Positions 5,716 to 7,605 of a DNA stretch of 7,605 nucleotides are shown piece after piece (the stretch's first letter is position 1; each line of letters starts with the position of its first letter). The notes under the pieces are model-generated. The model worked only from the letters and a program-made list of their open reading frames with translations, made no database searches and was not told the origin of the DNA. This stretch comes from Acidimicrobiaceae bacterium. GTDB taxonomy: Bacteria; Actinomycetota; Acidimicrobiia; Acidimicrobiales; UBA8190. The translations under genes and the position numbers were made by a program. The stretch is taken from the NCBI GenBank assembly GCA_003453695.1, contig DMNK01000150.1, positions 1 to 7,605 on the forward strand. Direction: 5' to 3'.

Positions 5716-6539
5716 GAGGCCCCCCCCGGGCCCGGTGCCAGCTTGGCGACCACCACCTTGGCCACCCGGCGCTTGTCCATCTCGGCCACCTTGAGCTCCC
5801 AGCCGTCGCGTTCGAGGCGCTCGCCCTCTTCGGGGATGTGACCGAAGGCGTCGAACAGGAAGCCGCCCAGTGTCACGTACTCCCCCTCGGGCAGCGTCAG
5901 CCCGAGCCGCTCCTCGAGCTCGTCGATGCCGACACCGCCGTCGACGAGCCAGCGGGTCTGGTCGACGCGGACGATCTCCGGCTCCTCGCCGAGGTCCGTC
6001 TCGTCGCGGAGGTCTCCCACCAGCGCAGAGAGGAGATCCTTGACGGTGAGCACGCCGGCGACCCCGCCGTACTCGTCCATCACCACGGCGAAGCCGCGAC
6101 GGTGACGGCGCATGTCGGCGAGCACCTTCAGCACCAGGCGTGACTCGGGGACGAGCAGCGGCTGGCGCAACCGGCGGGAGATCTCCACCGGGGACGGAGC
6201 GGCCGAGGCCGGTGACGACCCGTCCCGCCCGATCTCCCAGCCGCCCCGGAACAGGTCGCTCACGAAGAGGACGCCGACCAGCTTGTCGAGGTCGCCGTCG
6301 TAGACGGGGAACGCGTTGTGCCCGGACAGGCGCACCGCCCTCGCCACGTCTTCGGCCTGCACGGGGATGGGGAGCCCGACCACGTCGACCCGGGGCGTCA
6401 TCACCTCGCGCACCGGGGTGTCGCGCAGCTCGGCCAGCCCGTCCAGGATGATCTGCTCTTGGTCCTCACCGGGCGCTCCGCCCGACGAGGACCCCGGATG
6501 TGGAGGGCGGTCCGGGGCGGACCGGTTGCGCCGGAACAC
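5712..6539 (-). CDS. CorC/HlyC-like CBS-pair protein, soluble short form
   Basis: A 275-residue protein. After a Pro/Ser/Gly-rich N-terminus (1-25) comes the family motif VREVMTPRVDVV (43-54), leading the first CBS motif (about 45-100). A short insert follows, then the second CBS motif, which contains VMDEYGGVAGVLTVKDLL (starting near residue 152). The C-terminus (about 187-270) is a CorC_HlyC domain. Most proteins of this family also carry an N-terminal DUF21 membrane domain; it is absent here, as in E. coli CorC. CBS pairs bind adenine nucleotides, and family members are linked to Mg2+/Co2+ handling and stress tolerance; the exact role here is unknown. The start is GTG at 6537-6539, nine bases after the receiver gene's stop, with GGAGG 13 bases upstream, so the gene is the last of a minus-strand operon. 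Its TAG overlaps the TAG of the convergent GGDEF-EAL gene. Confidence 0.85.
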   Translation of the reverse strand: MFRRNRSAPDRPPHPGSSSGGAPGEDQEQIILDGLAELRDTPVREVMTPRVDVVGLPIPVQAEDVARAVRLSGHNAFPVYDGDLDKLVGVLFVSDLFRGGWEIGRDGSSPASAAPSPVEISRRLRQPLLVPESRLVLKVLADMRRHRRGFAVVMDEYGGVAGVLTVKDLLSALVGDLRDETDLGEEPEIVRVDQTRWLVDGGVGIDELEERLGLTLPEGEYVTLGGFLFDAFGHIPEEGERLERDGWELKVAEMDKRRVAKVVVAKLAPGPGGAS

Positions 6540-6548
6540 GCCGGTGGG

Positions 6549-6983
6549 TCAGCCTCCGCCCGCCGCCGGAGGCACGAGGACCGGTACCGGCTGGTAGGAC
6601 TCGTCGTGGAAGTGCCCGCCGGCGAGCAGGGCGGCGGTCGCCCGTCTGATGCGGATGGGGTCGAGCGGCTTCACCAGCCACCCCTCGGCGCTGGAACGCT
6701 TGGCCAGGAACACGTCCGCCCGGCGGTCGAGCAACATGAGCACGGGCACCGGCGGGAGCTTGCCGTACGACGCCTCGAGGCGGATGTCCAGGCACACCGC
6801 CATGCCCCCCATGTTCCCCATCTGCAGGTCCACGACCACGAGGTCGGGGTGATGCTCGGCGACTGCCACCGCCACCTGCTCGCCCGAGCGGACCTCGATC
6901 ACCTCGGTGCCGGGCTCGCCCACCACCGCCCTGACCTCGGCCCGGACCGACGGTGCGTCGGCGGCCACGACGATGATCGGCAC
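6549..6983 (-). CDS. Stand-alone response-regulator receiver-like protein
   Basis: A 144-residue single-domain protein with the receiver fold pattern. MPIIVVAAD forms the first strand, Asp52 in DLVVVDLQMGNMGG sits at the phospho-acceptor position, and Lys105 in WLVKPLDP is the conserved lysine. Two usual residues are altered. Only one acidic residue (Asp9) remains of the N-terminal acidic pair, and the switch Thr/Ser position before the lysine appears to be Leu (Leu84/Leu85 in VLMLLDRR). It may therefore be phosphorylated poorly or act as a pseudo-receiver. There is no output domain; after about residue 125 only a Pro/Gly-rich tail follows. The GTG start (6981-6983) is four bases after the stop of the ArsA-like gene, so translation is probably coupled. 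No partner histidine kinase is in the window. Confidence 0.75.
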   Translation of the reverse strand: MPIIVVAADAPSVRAEVRAVVGEPGTEVIEVRSGEQVAVAVAEHHPDLVVVDLQMGNMGGMAVCLDIRLEASYGKLPPVPVLMLLDRRADVFLAKRSSAEGWLVKPLDPIRIRRATAALLAGGHFHDESYQPVPVLVPPAAGGG

Positions 6984-6987
6984 CGGA

Positions 6988-7605
6988 TCAGGCTAACCCT
7001 GCGCTGTCGGCCTCGACCACCGGCGACCCGTCCGATCCGAAGATGTGGTCGGCCACCGTGGAGAGCCCGGCCATGTCGTGCACGTCCACGTCGAGCAGGG
7101 GGACCCGCACCACCGGCGACGGTGCCACCTCGCTGACGATGCGGGCCACGGTGGCCTCCTCGCGGGCGTTCACGGCCTGCTGGTCTCGCAGGTTCGATTC
7201 GAGAACGGCGAGGTCGGAGGCCTCGGGCGCGTCGGGAAGGGGACCGGCACCGGCGAAGGGCGGGTGCACGCGGTTCACCACCAGCCCTTCGACGGCGAGG
7301 CCCGACTCGTTCAGCTTGTCGGCGAACCAGCCCGCCTCCTCGACGGCGTCCCGGCGGGGCGAGGTCACGAGGACGAAGGAGGTGGTGGGACGGCCGAGGA
7401 GCTGGCGCACGTGGTCGGCGCGGAGACGAAAGCCCTCCTCCATCCCCTCGAAGGCCTGGAAGAAGGTGACGGCGTCCTGGACGATCTCGGCTCCGGCCAC
7501 CTTCGAGATGGTGCGCAGCAGCGCCTGGGTGGCGACCGACACCGCCCGCAGGTAGGCGCGCGTGGGCATGAGGAGGACCTGGAACAGACGGTGCCCGAGG
7601 AACCG
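6988..7605 (-). CDS. ArsA/GET3-like ATPase, C-terminal part (gene cut by window edge)
   Basis: The reading frame is open to the right edge, so the N-terminus with the Walker A motif is missing; 205 C-terminal residues are visible. They look like the C-terminal half of the actinobacterial anion-transporting ATPase family (ArsA/GET3 superfamily). A helical segment (ISKVAGAEIVQDAVTFF and following) precedes the strand FVLVTSPRRDAVEEA, which matches the conserved switch-like region. LVVNRVHPPF matches the adenine-contacting Asn motif of the superfamily. The end is a VVRVPLLDVDVHDMAGL stretch typical of these proteins, close to the C-terminus. Actinobacteria often carry such proteins as pairs; whether a partner lies further right cannot be seen. 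There is no arsenic-resistance context here, so arsenite export should not be assumed. It is the first visible gene of the minus-strand operon with the receiver and CorC-like genes. Confidence 0.8.
   Translation of the reverse strand, partial: RFLGHRLFQVLLMPTRAYLRAVSVATQALLRTISKVAGAEIVQDAVTFFQAFEGMEEGFRLRADHVRQLLGRPTTSFVLVTSPRRDAVEEAGWFADKLNESGLAVEGLVVNRVHPPFAGAGPLPDAPEASDLAVLESNLRDQQAVNAREEATVARIVSEVAPSPVVRVPLLDVDVHDMAGLSTVADHIFGSDGSPVVEADSAGLA

Noticed and set aside
4815..6143. 442-residue plus-strand frame spanning the EAL region and the CorC-like gene
   Set aside because: It is Arg/Pro/Gly-rich low-complexity sequence in a shifted frame; the EAL and CorC frames carry all catalytic and family motifs.
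6318..7136. 272-residue plus-strand frame antisense to the receiver gene
   Set aside because: Its His/Arg/Pro-rich composition is a frame artefact and it has no recognisable domain.

Overview
The window is high-GC bacterial DNA that reads like a chromosomal segment of an actinobacterium, possibly Acidimicrobiia or a relative. This lineage guess is inference. It rests on the base composition, frequent GTG starts, an actinobacterial-style ArsA/GET3-like ATPase, a DosR-like box and the CsoR/permease pairing. I see no insertion sequence, phage gene, CRISPR array or replication origin.

Layout, left to right. Bases 1-264 are non-coding as far as I can see, apart from a tandem 15-bp repeat. A tRNA-Pro(CGG) lies on the minus strand at 265-339. 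On the plus strand, soxR (584-1063) encodes a MerR-type [2Fe-2S] redox sensor. A SoxR-box-like dyad and a second, related dyad lie directly upstream of it. After about 210 non-coding bases comes a minus-strand pair: a CsoR-type metal-sensing repressor (2492-2773) followed by a multi-pass permease of the YraQ/ArsP (DUF318) family (1273-2457). A CsoR-type operator (2791-2809) lies just upstream of the repressor's ribosome binding site.

The divergent intergenic region at 2774-3000 also holds a 20-bp DosR/DevR-like box and a cluster of GC-rich inverted repeats. These precede a large plus-strand c-di-GMP gene (3001-5715) with two membrane segments, an extracytoplasmic sensor region, PAS, GGDEF and EAL domains. 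Both catalytic domains look intact. This gene ends tail-to-tail with a minus-strand gene, and the two opposite stop codons share one CTAG.

The last part is a tightly packed minus-strand cluster: a partial ArsA/GET3-like ATPase running off the right edge (6988-7605), then a stand-alone degenerate receiver domain (6549-6983), then a short soluble CorC-like CBS-pair protein (5712-6539). The gaps are 4 and 9 bases.

Functionally, the left half looks like sensing of redox and metal stress: SoxR, plus a self-regulated metal-export cassette. The centre is a membrane-anchored c-di-GMP turnover enzyme that may respond to hypoxia or redox through a DosR-like regulator. The right half is probably a housekeeping or stress operon. 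The gene families are mostly well known. What deserves a second look is the regulatory DNA, the uncharacterised sensor region, the identity of the permease substrate and the atypical receiver.
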